This document shows, in pieces, positions 25,625 to 35,900 of a DNA stretch of 64,000 nt. Origin of the DNA: Methylobacterium sp. 17Sr1-1 (lineage in GTDB: Bacteria > Pseudomonadota > Alphaproteobacteria > Rhizobiales > Beijerinckiaceae). Positions within the stretch are counted from its first letter, which is position 1. Each line of letters opens with the position of its first letter. The notes beneath the pieces are model-generated. The model was not told the origin of the DNA and did no database searches. It saw nothing but the letters and a program-made list of their open reading frames with translations. The DNA lies in the NCBI RefSeq assembly GCF_003173775.1, contig NZ_CP029552.1, forward strand, positions 1,807,001-1,871,000, given 5' to 3'. The position numbers and the translations under genes were made by a program.

Positions 25625-26329
25625 TCAGGGCGCGACCTGATAGGTGACCTCGACGGCGGCCTCGACCGTCAGGGTGCCGGGCTCGACCGGGACGGCGAGG
25701 CCGCCGGGCGCGGCCTTCGCGAAGGTGCGGGCATGCATCGGCGCCGGTGCGCCCTCCCGCGGCGGCGAGACGAGGCTCTCGAGGCGCCCGAGGCGGGTGC
25801 CCGCCGCCTCCGCCAGGATCTCGGCCTGGCGCTTGCCATCCCGCACCGCCTCCGCCCGGACGGCATTCTCCGTCTGGCCGGGATCCGACAGGCCGAAGGC
25901 GACGCCGCCGATCCGATCGGCCCCGCCGTCGAGCAGGCGCCGAATCAGGGCGCCGAGGCGCTTGAGGTCGCGCACCCGCACCGAGACGGCGTTGCTGGCC
26001 TGGTAGCCGTCGGGCACGTCCCGCATCTGTCCGCCGGGCTCGCGCACCGTTTTGCTGGCCGGGCGCAGGGACACGGCGGCGGTGGCGAGGTCGGGGCCCG
26101 CGATGCCGAACTCGCCGGCGAGCTCCGCCACCTTGCGGGCGGCGGCCGAGGTCTGGTCGAGAGCCGCAGCCGGGGTCTGGCCGCGGCTCTCCACGGCGAT
26201 CTCCACCGTGGCGAAGTCCGGCGCCACCTCCCGGCTCGCCCGGCCGATCACGCTGATCCGGCCGGGCGCGTCTTCGGCCAGAGCGGGCCCCGCGAGACCG
26301 AGCGCCAGCAGCAGTACGGCCGCCCTCAC
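25625..26329 (-). CDS. SIMPL (DUF541) domain periplasmic protein
   Basis: This 234-residue protein has a signal peptide ([17 protein letters not shown]) then a SIMPL domain: [61 protein letters not shown] and [18 protein letters not shown]. It is periplasmic or outer-membrane associated, and its function is unknown. The GTG start at 26329 overlaps the argJ TGA by 4 bases (GTGA), so it is translationally coupled to an arginine biosynthesis gene with no obvious functional link. Confidence 0.88.
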   Translation of the reverse strand: MRAAVLLLALGLAGPALAEDAPGRISVIGRASREVAPDFATVEIAVESRGQTPAAALDQTSAAARKVAELAGEFGIAGPDLATAAVSLRPASKTVREPGGQMRDVPDGYQASNAVSVRVRDLKRLGALIRRLLDGGADRIGGVAFGLSDPGQTENAVRAEAVRDGKRQAEILAEAAGTRLGRLESLVSPPREGAPAPMHARTFAKAAPGGLAVPVEPGTLTVEAAVEVTYQVAP

Positions 26330-27567
26330 GAGCGGTAATCCCCGTTGATCTCGACGTAGGCCTTCGTGAGGTCGCAGGTCCAGACCCTGGCGGTGCCGGC
26401 GCCGAGGCCGAGATCGACCCGGATCGTCACCGCGTCGCCGCGCATCGCGGCCGAGGCCGCCTCCTCGTCGTAGCCGGCGTCGCGGGCGCCTTCGACGGCG
26501 ACGCGCACGTCGCCGAACCAGATCGCCAGCCGGTCGCGGTCGGCCGGCTCGCCGGCCTTGCCGACCGCCATCACCACGCGGCCCCAATTGGCGTCCTCGC
26601 CCGCTACCGCGGTCTTCACCAGCGGCGAGTTGGCGATCGACATCGCGATCCGGTGGGCGGAGGCGTCGCTGGTGGCGCCGCCCACCTCGACGGTGACGAA
26701 CTTGCGCGCGCCCTCGCCGTCGCGGGCGACCAGCTGGGCGAGCTCGACCAGGAGGTCGTCGAGAGCTCGCGCGAACTCGGCGAGCGCCGGATCCTCCGCG
26801 GAGGCGACCGGGGCGTTGCCGGCCTTGGCGGTGGCGAACAGCATCAGGGTGTCGGAGGTCGAGGTGTCGCCGTCGACCGTGCAGCAATTGAAGCTCTTCG
26901 CCACGCCGCGGGTGAGCAGCGCCTGCAGCACCTCCGCCGGCAGGTCGGCATCGGTGAACACGAAGGACAGCATCGTCGCCATGTCGGGGGCGATCATGCC
27001 GGCGCCCTTGGCGATGCCGTTGATCGTCACCTCGGTGCCGCCGAGCCGCACCCGGCGGGTGGCGAGCTTCGGGAAGGTGTCGGTGGTCATGATCGCGCTG
27101 GCGGCTTCGGTCCAGCGCTCGGCGCCGGGGCCGGTGCGGCCGGCGCAATCGGCCAGCACGCCGTCGAACTTGGTGGCGTCGAGGGGCTCGCCGATCACGC
27201 CGGTCGAAGCGATGAAGACCTCGGACGGCGCGCAGCCCGCCGCCTTGCCGGCGATCTCGGCGGTGAGGCGCACCGATTCGCGGCCCTTGAGGCCCGTGAA
27301 GGCGTTGGCGTTGCCGGAATTGACCACCAGCGCCCGGGCGGACTTTTCGCCGCGCAGGGTCTCGCGGCACCAGTCGACGGCCGCCGACGGGCATTTCGAG
27401 CGGGTGAACACGCCCGCAGCCCGGGTGCCGGGATCGAGCAGGACCAGCAGCACGTCGGTGCGGCCGCGGTAGCGGATCCCGGCCTGCGCGGTGGCGAGGC
27501 GCACGCCCGCGATCGGCGGCAGGGCGGGCTGGTGCTTGGGCGCGAGCGGCGAGACGGGGTGAGACAT
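26326..27567 (-). CDS. argJ: Bifunctional ornithine acetyltransferase / N-acetylglutamate synthase
   Basis: This 413-residue ArgJ performs the cyclic arginine pathway: it transfers the acetyl group from N-acetylornithine to glutamate and can also use acetyl-CoA. The precursor cleaves itself in [14 protein letters not shown]; the nucleophilic Thr is residue 198 and starts the beta chain. Other landmarks are [22 protein letters not shown] and [16 protein letters not shown]. The ATG at 27567 begins [10 protein letters not shown]. It is the first gene of argJ / SIMPL / mutT. A 324-base intergenic region separates it from the divergent LysR gene. Confidence 0.96.
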   Translation of the reverse strand: MSHPVSPLAPKHQPALPPIAGVRLATAQAGIRYRGRTDVLLVLLDPGTRAAGVFTRSKCPSAAVDWCRETLRGEKSARALVVNSGNANAFTGLKGRESVRLTAEIAGKAAGCAPSEVFIASTGVIGEPLDATKFDGVLADCAGRTGPGAERWTEAASAIMTTDTFPKLATRRVRLGGTEVTINGIAKGAGMIAPDMATMLSFVFTDADLPAEVLQALLTRGVAKSFNCCTVDGDTSTSDTLMLFATAKAGNAPVASAEDPALAEFARALDDLLVELAQLVARDGEGARKFVTVEVGGATSDASAHRIAMSIANSPLVKTAVAGEDANWGRVVMAVGKAGEPADRDRLAIWFGDVRVAVEGARDAGYDEEAASAAMRGDAVTIRVDLGLGAGTARVWTCDLTKAYVEINGDYRS

Positions 27568-27806
27568 GCGAGACTCCGGTCCGCCGACGCCTCGTCGTCC
27601 GCGTCGGCGCGGCGGTGTTGCCCCGCCGGGGCGCCCTGCGTCAACCGGGCCCGAGCCGGTTCACGGCATCGGTTGTGTTTCCGGTTGTGCATGTTCGGGT
27701 TGAGAAGTCGGCTCCAGGGACGGTGCGTCGACCGCACAGAGGCGATGGGCGCTTGGAAAAATGTTTTCGCCAGGGAGTTGACGCAGGGGCGGGGACGGAG
27801 CTTCCT
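27568..27806. other. Divergent argJ-lysR intergenic region, no gene recognised
   Basis: This is the upstream part of the 324-base gap between argJ (minus) and the LysR gene (plus). The stretch around 27660-27700 is less GC-rich than its surroundings. A TTGACG hexamer at 27778-27783 could be a -35 box, but the distance to a suitable -10 is too long to be convincing. No open frame with a ribosome site is present. Confidence 0.4.
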
Positions 27807-27835
27807 TATCTAGAGTTGCAGATTAATATCTAGAG
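27807..27835. promoter_or_regulatory. Possible LysR operator: TATCTAGAG direct repeat
   Basis: TATCTAGAG occurs at 27807-27815 and again at 27827-27835, exactly 20 bases apart, which is about two helical turns. The second copy is fused to a near-palindrome (agattaatatct). The pair sits 57 bases before the LysR start, in the place where autoregulatory sites of LysR proteins normally lie. There is no functional evidence. Confidence 0.4.
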
Positions 27836-27891
27836 GGTCAGGCACGGAACGCGCGCTCGCCCGTCCCCGTCCGCCGCCCGGAGGTTCCCGT

Positions 27892-28884
27892 TTGGCCCAC
27901 CCGCAAGTCCTTCGCGACATGGCGCTCTTCGTCGAGGTTGCGAAACGGAAGAGCTTCAGCCAGGCGGCTGTCGCGCTCGACGTGCCGATCTCCTCCCTCT
28001 CCCGGCGCATCACCCAGTTCGAGACCTCGATCGGCCTGCGCCTGCTCGATCGCACCACCCGCAAGCTGGTGCTGACGCCGCATGGCGAGGCCTATTACGA
28101 GCAGGCGACGCGCCTGGTGGAGGAGGCGCAGCGCACCTTCGACGAGCTGATCGCCCAGGCGAAGGGGCCGAGCGGCCTCCTCAAGATCGCGGCGCCGCCC
28201 GACCCGTGGGTGCTGCACCACCTCTCGGTCGTCGCGCGGGAATATGCCCTGCGCTACGCCCAGGTGCGGGTGCATCTCGATCTCTGGCCCCATCTCGTCG
28301 ACCTCGCCCAGGACGGCTACGACCTCGCCCTCGCCGTCGGGGCGCCGCGGGAGACCTCGATGATCACCCGCAAGGTGGCGCAGCTCGAGAACGGCCTGTT
28401 CGCCGCGCCCGGCTACCTCGACCGGGCCGGGCGACCCGGGAATCCGGCCGATCTCGCACGGCATCAGGCGGTCATGGTCGGCCCGCCCTCCGCGTCGAGC
28501 GCCTCGGGGTCGGGCGCGTCTGCGTCGGGTATCTGGCCGCTCGAACGGGAGGGGGAGACCGTGTCGGCATCGGTGGGCCGCGCGGTCTCCAGCAACAGCC
28601 AGGCCATGGCCCGGCGCCTGGCCCTCGCGGAGCACGGTATCGGCCTCCTCCAGGTGATCGACGTCGAGCAGGACGTGGAGGCCGGCCGCCTGGAGCGGGT
28701 GCTGGCCGAGTGGCACGGCCCGCCGAGCCCGATCTACCTCGTCACGACCTCGCGGCTGCTGCCGGCCAAGACCCGCAGCTTCATCGCCTTCGCGTCGCGC
28801 CGGCTCGCGGAGCAACTGGCGCCCCGCGGCGTCACCCTCGACGAGGCCGAACTCACCGCCCTCTACGACCTGCAGGAGGCGTGA
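27892..28884 (+). CDS. LysR-family transcriptional regulator
   Basis: This 330-residue regulator has an N-terminal winged helix-turn-helix at about residues 5-65 (MALFVEVAKRKSFSQAAVAL, PISSLSRRITQFE, GLRLLDRTTRKLVLT), followed by a LysR effector-binding domain (GLLKIAAPPDPWVLHHL onward). An unusual Ser/Gly-rich insert (SASSASGSGASASG) lies in the effector domain near residue 200. The start is TTG at 27892, supported by GGAGG 7 bases upstream. It is divergent from argJ. The next gene downstream, a phosphopantetheinyl transferase, follows after 47 bases and could be a co-transcribed target. The ligand is unknown. Confidence 0.9.
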   Translation: MAHPQVLRDMALFVEVAKRKSFSQAAVALDVPISSLSRRITQFETSIGLRLLDRTTRKLVLTPHGEAYYEQATRLVEEAQRTFDELIAQAKGPSGLLKIAAPPDPWVLHHLSVVAREYALRYAQVRVHLDLWPHLVDLAQDGYDLALAVGAPRETSMITRKVAQLENGLFAAPGYLDRAGRPGNPADLARHQAVMVGPPSASSASGSGASASGIWPLEREGETVSASVGRAVSSNSQAMARRLALAEHGIGLLQVIDVEQDVEAGRLERVLAEWHGPPSPIYLVTTSRLLPAKTRSFIAFASRRLAEQLAPRGVTLDEAELTALYDLQEA

Positions 28885-28931
28885 CGCGACCGGCTCGACC
28901 GTGCTTTAGCTCGGGCGGGCGGAGCGGCGGC

Positions 28932-29639
28932 ATGGCGACACTCTCGGATCTGATGTTCACAGGCGGGACGCTGGCGGTGGCGGCCCCGGCCGACGTGGCG
29001 GCGGCCCTGCCGGCGGAGCGCCTGGAGCTTCCCCCCGACGAGGCCGCACGCATCGCCCGCTTCCGTCAGGCGCAGGACCGCCACGAGCGCGCGGCGGCCC
29101 ACGGGCTGCTGCGCCACCTGCTCGGGTCCTGGCTCGGCCGCGAGCCCTCCGGGATCGTCCTGGCGCGGGAGGCCGGCGACCGACCGTTCCTGCCCGGGGT
29201 CCCGAGTTTCGACCTGAATCTCAGCCACGGCGCCGGCTGGGTCGCGGTCGGGCTGTCGACCGCCGGCCGGATCGGCGTCGATGTCGAGGGGGCCGCCCGG
29301 CCGGTCGACTGGGACGGCGTGGCGCCGGTCTTCCTGCACCCGGCCGAGCTCGCCGCCTATCGCGGCCTGCCGGCCGGCGCGCGGCCGCGTCAGGCGCTGG
29401 AATACTGGTCGGTCAAGGAGGCCTGCCTGAAGGCGACCGGCGAGGGCCTGGTCGCCGAGCCCCGCTCGGTCCGGCTGACGCCGGACGGCGCGGCGTGGCG
29501 CCTGGCGCGGGCAGGCCTGTCCCTGCGGGCGGCGTCGCGAGTGCTGCCGGACGGGGCGCGGTTCGCCTGGGCGGCGGAGGAGGGGGTGGAGGTGAAGGTC
29601 GTGGTGGCGGGCCGACCGGGACGATCAGTCGAGGTGTGA
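28932..29639 (+). CDS. 4'-phosphopantetheinyl transferase, Sfp type
   Basis: This 235-residue protein transfers the phosphopantetheine arm of CoA to a carrier protein. The two ACPS-superfamily motifs are intact: GVDVEG (115-120, Mg-binding Asp and Glu) and WSVKEACLKATG (159-170, the Glu and Lys pair). LNLSHGAGW (96-104) is the Sfp-type substrate region. It is a two-domain, Sfp/EntD-like enzyme rather than AcpS. No nonribosomal peptide or polyketide synthase is in the window, so its partner lies elsewhere. The ATG 28932 start has GGCGGAGCGG upstream. Confidence 0.9.
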   Translation: MATLSDLMFTGGTLAVAAPADVAAALPAERLELPPDEAARIARFRQAQDRHERAAAHGLLRHLLGSWLGREPSGIVLAREAGDRPFLPGVPSFDLNLSHGAGWVAVGLSTAGRIGVDVEGAARPVDWDGVAPVFLHPAELAAYRGLPAGARPRQALEYWSVKEACLKATGEGLVAEPRSVRLTPDGAAWRLARAGLSLRAASRVLPDGARFAWAAEEGVEVKVVVAGRPGRSVEV

Positions 29640-29670
29640 GGCGAACCCCAGATTCGCCTTTACGAGTTTC

Positions 29671-29728
29671 ACACCCTCCATGTCATTCCGGGTTCCGCTG
29701 CGCGGCCCCGGAATGACATGGAGGGTGT
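29671..29728. repeat. Palindromic intergenic repeat, family A (copy 4, perfect)
   Basis: This is the cleanest copy of the family: 22 bases (acaccctccatgtcattccggg, 29671-29692) pair perfectly with their complement at 29707-29728 around a loop of 14 bases. It lies between the convergent phosphopantetheinyl transferase and rpoH genes and probably ends transcription from both sides. Confidence 0.88.
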
Positions 29729-29756
29729 CGATCCTGTTGGGCAGATCCCACGGTCG

Positions 29757-30635
29757 TCAGACGTAAGCGCTCATGCCGGCATTCGATTGCGGGAAGCGCT
29801 CGGCGAGGGCGCGGCGCAGCTTCTCGAGGGCGCGGTTCTCGATCTGGCGCACGCGCTCCTTGGAGATGCCGAGGCGGTGGCCGAGGGCCTCCAGGGTCGC
29901 CTGGTCCTCGGCGAGGCGCCGCTCGTGCAGGATGCGCAGCTCGCGCTCGGAGAGCACGGTGAGCGCCTGACGCAGCCAGGTCAGGCGGCGCTCGCTGTCG
30001 ACGGCGTCGGAGACGGTCTCGTCGGGAAGGGGGGAGGTGTCGACCAGGAAATCGACCCGCTCGGCGGAGGCCTCGCCGTCGTCGCCGACGGGGGCGTTGA
30101 GCGACATGTCCGGGCCCGACAGGCGGGCATCCATCAGGGCGACGTCCTCGCGGGAGACGCCGATGGCGGTGGCGATGCGGCGGTGGATCTCGTCGCCGAC
30201 GCGTTCGTCGGTCGACTGCATCAGTCGGGCACGCAGGCGCCGGAGATTGAAGAACAGGGCCTTCTGGGCCGACGAGGTGCCGCCGCGGACGATCGACCAG
30301 TTGCGCAGGATGTAATCCTGGATCGAGGCCCGGATCCACCACGTGGCGTAGGTCGAGAAGCGCACGTCCCGCTCGGGCTCGAAGCGGGCCGCCGCCTCCA
30401 TCAGGCCGACATGGCCTTCCTGGACCAGGTCCGCCATCGGCAGGCCGTAATGGCGGAAGCGGCCGGCGAGGGCGATCACGAGCCGCATATGGGCGGAGAT
30501 CAGACGGTGCAGGGCCACCTCGTCCCGTTCGTCCTTCCAGCGCACCGCGAGGCCGCGCTCCTCCTCCCTCTCGAGGAAGGGTGCATCCATCGCGACGCGA
30601 ACGAACTGCCGACGTATGCCTGCGATTTCCGCCAT
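29757..30635 (-). CDS. rpoH: RNA polymerase sigma-32 factor
   Basis: This 292-residue heat-shock sigma factor has region 2 text LVQEGHVGLMEAAARFEPERDVRFSTYATWWIRASIQDYILRNWSIVR (cited as a landmark in parts: VRFSTYATWW, YILRNWSIVR), followed by the RpoH-specific QKALFFNLRRLRARL. Region 4 ends RLGISKERVRQIENRALEKLR. It directs transcription of chaperone and protease genes. ATG 30635 was chosen because GGAGG lies 5 bases upstream; an ATG 15 bases earlier has no ribosome site. Alphaproteobacteria often have more than one rpoH. Confidence 0.93.
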   Translation of the reverse strand: MAEIAGIRRQFVRVAMDAPFLEREEERGLAVRWKDERDEVALHRLISAHMRLVIALAGRFRHYGLPMADLVQEGHVGLMEAAARFEPERDVRFSTYATWWIRASIQDYILRNWSIVRGGTSSAQKALFFNLRRLRARLMQSTDERVGDEIHRRIATAIGVSREDVALMDARLSGPDMSLNAPVGDDGEASAERVDFLVDTSPLPDETVSDAVDSERRLTWLRQALTVLSERELRILHERRLAEDQATLEALGHRLGISKERVRQIENRALEKLRRALAERFPQSNAGMSAYV

Positions 30636-30902
30636 CCCCGCCTCCGCCATCGTGGTGAGCGCTGTGTGTCGCGATGAGGCCGGGGCGGCGCATGGAGCGC
30701 GCCCGTTACACCGCAAGGCCTGCGACAACGGCGGGACCAGCCGGTCGGTTCCCGCATTGCGAAAAAATCGTCGGCGGCACGATTCTTTGGTGGGCGCAAC
30801 GGCTCCGGAGTTACCTGAGGGACTTCACAGCCGGCTGAGTGTCGGGCCTGAGGAGCAACGCGGGGGCGGGGAGGGCGTTCGGCGAAGAGACGTCATGTGA
30901 CG
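30636..30902. other. rpoH upstream region, no gene recognised
   Basis: A 339-base gap separates the rpoH start from the carD stop, both on the minus strand. The carD terminator occupies its distal end. The rest should contain the rpoH promoter, but I cannot single out -35 and -10 boxes with confidence. The stretch near 30760-30790 (gcgaaaaaatcgtcggcggcacgattc) is relatively AT-rich. Confidence 0.35.
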
Positions 30903-30933
30903 AAAAAAAAGCCCGGCGCGATGGCCGGGCTTT
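30903..30933 (-). terminator. Rho-independent terminator of carD
   Basis: Read on the minus strand, a stem agcccggc / gccgggct with a 6-base loop is followed by a run of eight U. It lies about 40 bases past the carD stop. This is a classical intrinsic terminator. Confidence 0.85.
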
Positions 30934-30974
30934 CGGTCGTCTCAGGTTCTGGCGTCCGGGAGAGGCGCGGAGGC

Positions 30975-31562
30975 TCAGGCGGCCTCGGCCTCGTCCTGCA
31001 CGTCCTCGCCGTCGGCCTCGGCTTCGGCGCCCTTGGCCCGGCGCGGCGACTTGGCGAGGCTCTGCTCGATGAGCTTGAGGGACTCGGTGTCGGTGATGCG
31101 GTTCACCGCCGCGATCTCGCGCACCACCCGGTCCAGGGCCGCCTCGTAGAGCTGGCGCTCGGAATAGGACTGCTCGGGCTGGGCGTCGGAGCGGAAGAGG
31201 TCGCGCACCACCTCGGTGACGGCGATCAGGTCGCCGGAATTGATCTTCGCCTCGTATTCCTGGGCCCGGCGCGACCACATCGTGCGCTTCACCCGGGCGC
31301 GGCCGGTGAGCACGTCGAGCGCCTTCTTGACCAGCTCGGGCTCGGCGAGCTTGCGCATGCCGACCGAGTTCGCCTTGGCGGTCGGGACCCGCAGGACCAT
31401 CTTGTCCTTCTCGAACGACACCACGAACAGCTCGAGCTTGTAGCCGGCGATCTCCTGCTCCTCGATGGCCGTGATGCGGCCGACGCCGTGAGCCGGATAC
31501 ACGATCGCTTCGCCGGTCTTGAAGCCCTGCCGGGCGGCTGTCGTCTTCTTGGCGGTCGTCAT
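30975..31562 (-). CDS. carD: CarD/CdnL-family transcription regulator
   Basis: This 195-residue protein binds RNA polymerase and stabilises open complexes. The N-terminal CarD/TRCF-interaction Tudor-like domain is KTGEAIVYPAHGVGRITAIEEQEIAGYKLELFVVSFE (landmarks: YPAHGVGRI, YKLELFVV), followed by PTAKANSVGMRKL. A helical DNA-binding part (RARVKRTMWSRRAQEYEAKI with the conserved Trp) comes next. The acidic tail is EAEADGEDVQDEAEAA. It is flanked by fdxA and rpoH, an order often seen in Rhizobiales. It has its own intrinsic terminator. Confidence 0.93.
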   Translation of the reverse strand: MTTAKKTTAARQGFKTGEAIVYPAHGVGRITAIEEQEIAGYKLELFVVSFEKDKMVLRVPTAKANSVGMRKLAEPELVKKALDVLTGRARVKRTMWSRRAQEYEAKINSGDLIAVTEVVRDLFRSDAQPEQSYSERQLYEAALDRVVREIAAVNRITDTESLKLIEQSLAKSPRRAKGAEAEADGEDVQDEAEAA

Positions 31563-32015
31563 GCGGGGGTGGCCTCCAGGTCACCGTTCGCGGCAATGTC
31601 CGCGACCGGATCGTTCATCCGGGTCAGGGCGCCCGGCGAAAAATACGCGCCTGCCGGACGTCCCGAGGGATGCCCGTCAGTCCCTGTCAAACCATAGCTA
31701 AGAGACGTCCGAACGCGCGGCGGACCGCATAGGATCCACCTCGGCTGATCGCATGCAGCCTCGTCCCATCGAAAAAATTCCCGCTCGGTGGACGAAGGCT
31801 GCACGTCGGACGAAAAGCGACGGCGATCAGGAACCTAGCACGAAGAGGCCTGAAAATCAAAAAAATTCAGGCGCCCGGCATGGCTGCGCGGGCACCTTGC
31901 ACCATGTTTCACCAGCTTGGCGGAGCGATCGCAGACCCGTCATGCGGCCCCGGCAGGGATCGTTACGAACCGGCAACGATCCCCAAGGTCGCGAGGACCC
32001 GCCGCGGAGAACCGC
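31563..32015. other. carD-fdxA intergenic region, no gene recognised
   Basis: This 453-base gap holds the carD promoter region and the fdxA downstream region. A small hairpin, cctgaa (31849-31854) with ttcagg (31866-31871) around an A-rich loop, may end fdxA transcription. The stretch 31840-31880 is distinctly AT-rich for this chromosome. Short open frames here have neither ribosome sites nor the codon bias of their neighbours. Confidence 0.5.
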
Positions 32016-32354
32016 TCAGTCGCCCGAGCCCGGATTGGCCGAGAAATGGGCCTCGAACTTGCCGGGCTTGCCGTCCCACTCCTTGGCGTCGGCCGGCGCG
32101 GCCTTCTTCTGGGTGATGTTGGGCCAGCTCTTGGCCATGTCGGCGTTCAGCTTCAGCCAGCTCTCCAGGCCCGGCTCGGTGTCGGGCTTGATCGCCTCGG
32201 CGGGGCATTCGGGCTCGCACACGCCGCAATCGATGCACTCGTCCGGCTGGATGACGAGCATGTTCTCGCCCTCGTAGAAGCAGTCGACCGGACACACCTC
32301 CACGCAGTCCATGTACTTGCACTTGATGCAGTTGTCGGTGACGACGTAGGTCAT
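32016..32354 (-). CDS. fdxA: Ferredoxin FdxA (7Fe type)
   Basis: This 112-residue electron carrier has N-terminal cluster ligands in [21 protein letters not shown] and [16 protein letters not shown], i.e. one 3Fe-4S and one 4Fe-4S site as in Azotobacter FdI-type ferredoxins. The C-terminal extension ([19 protein letters not shown]) is typical of the alphaproteobacterial FdxA group. It is cytoplasmic. It sits between carD and the S4 protein gene in a conserved neighbourhood. The physiological partner is not shown. Confidence 0.95.
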   Translation of the reverse strand: MTYVVTDNCIKCKYMDCVEVCPVDCFYEGENMLVIQPDECIDCGVCEPECPAEAIKPDTEPGLESWLKLNADMAKSWPNITQKKAAPADAKEWDGKPGKFEAHFSANPGSGD

Positions 32355-32510
32355 GGGCCGGTGAAACCTCGAAGGCTGTTGGGGGCGCGGCTGGCGCCCG
32401 GGCGTATGGGGCGGCCTTAGACCCGGCAGGGCGGGCTTGCAAGCCGCCCGTTGCGGGGGCGGCCCCGGTTGCCGGGAGGCGTCGCCTTCGCGTCACGCTT
32501 TCCGCGGAGT

Positions 32511-32640
32511 GATACGATCTCCGGAAGCCTCCCTCCGGAGATCGTCTCGCGAGGCCGCGCGGCGCCTGAGCGGAGCCGATTTCCGCATCGCGAAAGCGAT
32601 TGCGCGGCAATCGCCGAGCGATCGATCGGCCATCGTACGA
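32511..32640. repeat. Intergenic repeat, family B (copy 2)
   Basis: It starts gatacgatctccggaag, whose inverted half ctccggagatcgtctc follows after a few bases. It continues with 'gcctgagcggagccgatttccgc', near-identical to copy 1 at 10.8 kb. The right end extends to 'catcgtacga'. It is located upstream of fdxA and directly downstream of the S4 gene stop. Confidence 0.75.
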
Positions 32641-32644
32641 CCGG

Positions 32645-32947
32645 TCAGCCCGCTCCGCCGGGCGCGGGACCCGCCGGGGGGACGGCCGAGACGTCGGCGT
32701 AGAGGAGCCGGGCCTCCGGTGCCGGGCCCCGGCGCTCGCCGAGGTCGAGCACCCGCACCGCCGCCGTGACGTGCTGGGCCGCGACCGTGACCACGTCGCC
32801 CACCGCCACGGCCTTCGAGGGGGCGTCGGCCCGCTGGCCGTTCACCCGCACGAAGCCGTCCTCGATCAGGCGCGCGGCGAGCGAGCGCGTCTTGGCGAAG
32901 CGCGCGAACCACAGCCACTTGTCCAGGCGCTGCCGATCCGCGCGCAT
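32645..32947 (-). CDS. RNA-binding S4 domain protein (Hsp15-like)
   Basis: This 100-residue protein consists mainly of one S4 RNA-binding domain: QRLDKWLWFARFAKTRSLAARLIEDGFVRVNG (landmarks LDKWLWFARF, LIEDGFVRVNG). The length and arrangement match Hsp15 (HslR), which recycles stalled 50S subunits carrying peptidyl-tRNA. It starts 9 bases after the stop of the large helicase gene, so they are probably one operon. The functional match to Hsp15 is inferred from domain and size. Confidence 0.88.
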   Translation of the reverse strand: MRADRQRLDKWLWFARFAKTRSLAARLIEDGFVRVNGQRADAPSKAVAVGDVVTVAAQHVTAAVRVLDLGERRGPAPEARLLYADVSAVPPAGPAPGGAG

Positions 32948-32956
32948 GGCGCCCGG

Positions 32957-35900
32957 TCAGCGCTTGTCGCCGTCCCTCGCCTCCATCTGCGCCTTGAGGG
33001 CGAGAAGCTTGGCGAAGGGGGAATCCGGGTCCGGGGCGCGCTCGCGCCGGGGCGGCCGGGCGTCGTGCATGCCGCCGTTGCGGGGGGCGCCGTCGCGCCG
33101 GTCCTGCGGGGGACGGCCCCCCTCGCGCCCGCCCGGATGCGGCCCGCGCGGCGGACGACCGTCGCGGCGACCCTCGCCCCGGTTCTCGGGCCCGCGGCCC
33201 TCGAAGCGGTGCTCCGGCCGGCCCTCACCGGCGGGACGGTTCTCGCCACCCCTGTTGTCGCCACCTCTGTTCTCACTTGGGCGCCGGTCGCCCCAGCGCT
33301 GGCCGTCGCGGGGCGCGCGATGGGCGCGCTGCTCCGCCGGCGCGCCTTCGCCGCCCTCCGGCCGCGGGAAGCCGCCGCGCGGACGGCCGTGCTGGCCCTC
33401 GCGCGGCTGCCCTTCGCGTTGTCCCTGGCCCTCGGGCCGGCCGCGGCCCTGATGGCGCGGGGCGTGGCTGCGCTGGTGGCGGTGCATCCGCCACACCTCG
33501 ATGACGACCGGCTCCGCCGGCGCGGCGGGCTCGCCCGCGGCCTCGGCGGTCTCCGCGGCAGGGGTTTCGGCGGCAGGAGTTTCGGCGGCCGGCGTCTCCT
33601 CGGCGGCAGCCTCGTGCGGCGCAGTCTCGCCGGAGGCGGCGGCCTCGATGACGGGCTCGCCCGCCTCGGCCTGCGCAGCCTCGGCTTCCACCGGGGCCGG
33701 CTCCTCGGATGCGGGCGCCTCGACGGGCGCGTCCTCGACCGTGGCGCTGTCGGCCGGAGCGTCGTGAGCCGCCGCAGCCTGAGCCGGCGCCTCCTGGTCG
33801 TGCGTCTCCTGGTCGTGCGTCGCCTGGGCGGCCACCTCGGGCGCCGGCTCCGCCGCCTCGACCTCGACCGTCTCGGCGGCCTCCTCGCCGGAGACCTCGT
33901 GCGGCGCGGTCTCCCCGGCCGGGGCGTCGTCGCCCGTCGCCTCGGCCGTCACGGCCTCGGTCTGCGGGTCGGACGGGGTCTCGGCAGCCTCGCCCGCCTC
34001 GGCGGACGCCTCGCCGCTCTCCGCGGGCTTTGCCTGCACCGGCACGGTCGCGGCGGCGGGGCGCAGGGGCACGGTGATCGCCGGGCCGGGCCGGCGATCG
34101 ACGACGTAGCCGAGCGATTTCAGGATCGAGGCGAAGTCCTCGCCCGAGCAGCCGACGAGCGAGGTCATGCCCACGGTCGGCACGAAGCCGTCCTTGTCGG
34201 CGGTGCCCGGAGGCGGCTCGCCGGGGGTGGTGCCGGGCACGTAGGCGATCGCCGGGCGGATCAGGTCGGCCAGGCGCTCCAGGATGTCGACGCGCACCGC
34301 CCGGCCGCCGCAGACCCGGAAGCCGGCGGCGCGATAGAGGCCCTTGGCGATCTCCGGGTCCACCGGCATCGAGGTGCGGCCGGAGCCGGCGAGATGCGCG
34401 ATCTCGTCGAGGCCGCGCTGGTCGAGCCCGCCGTTGTGGAGCGCCCAGAGCTGCGCCGCGAGCGTCCGGGGCGCGGGCTTCAGCAGCGCCGGCATGGTGA
34501 TGTGGTAGGCGCCGAAGCGCACGCCGTGCTTGCGCAGGGCCGCGCGGCCCTCCTGGTCGAGGCTGCGCATCTCGTTGAGGACCTTGGCGCGCTCCAGCAC
34601 GCCGAGGGCCTCCGCGACCTGGAAGCCGATGCCGCGGGCGAGGCCCGTCAGGTCGGCCGCGGTCTCGAGTTCGAGGGCGGGCCCGAGCAGGCGCACGATG
34701 TGGGCCTTGAGCCAGGCCTCGAGCCGGGCCTCGACCTTCTCGCGGGCGGGACCGCTGAGCTGCTCGTCGGCGAGCAGGCGCAGGCCGGGGGCATAGAGCT
34801 TCTCGCCCGGGACCAGCTTGGCGACCGGGTTGCCGGTCCAGCGGATCGTGCCGTCGTTCGAGAGCACCAGGGCCGCGTCCGCCGCGGCGGCGAACCGGTC
34901 GGCCCGCGCCTCGATCTCGCTCGCCAGCGCCTTCTCGGCGGCGCTGCGCAGGGTCTTGGCTTCCTGGCCCTCGGCGCCGGGATCCGGCACGAACTGGAAT
35001 CCGTGCAGGTGGCCGACGTGCTGTCCCTCGACCGTCACGTCGCCGCCCGCGGTGATCTCAGCTTCCAACATGGTATTCTCTCTCAGGCGCCGCATCAGCA
35101 CGCTGGTGCGCCGATCGACGAATCGACTCGCCAGCCGCTCGTGCAGGGCGTCGGACAGCCTGTCCTCTACCCGACGCGTCTCGCCCTGCCAATGCTCCGG
35201 GTCGGCGAGCCAGTCCGGTCTGTTCGCCACGAAGGTCCAGGTGCGCACGTGGGCGATGCGCTGCGACAGGGCGTCGATGTCGCCGTCGGTGCGGTCGACC
35301 ATCGCCACGTGCTGGGCGAACCAGTCGACCGGAATGCGCCCCGCCATGCCGCGCATCAGGAAGCGGAACAGCTGGGCGATCAGGTCGGCATGGGTCTGGA
35401 TCGCCGATTTGCGGTAATCCGGCACGCCGCAGACCATCCAGAGCCGCTCCACCGCGCTCTTCGAGGTCGCGTAGTCGCGGATGTCGTCCTCCTTGGCCAG
35501 GAGGTCGAGGGCGGCCTCGTCGTCGCCGGTCGGCGCCCGGGTCAGGCCGCGCTCGCTCGGATGCTCGGCGAGGCTGCGGCGCAGGGCGTCGATCGAGCCG
35601 AAATCGAGGTCCGGGTTGCGCCATTGCAGCACGCGCAGCGGGTCGAAGGTGTGGCTCTCCAGAGCCTCGACCATCTCGGCCTCGAGCGGCGGGCAGCGCC
35701 CGGTGGTGCCGAAGGTGCCGTCGCGCAGGTGGCGCCCGGCGCGTCCGGCAATCTGCGCCATCTCGGAGGGGGAGAGGTCGCGAAAGCGCGTGCCGTCGTA
35801 CTTGCGGTTCGACGCGAAGGCGACGTGGTCGACGTCGAGATTGAGACCCATCCCGACCGCGTCGGTGGCGACGAGGTAATCGACCTCGCCGGACTGGTAG

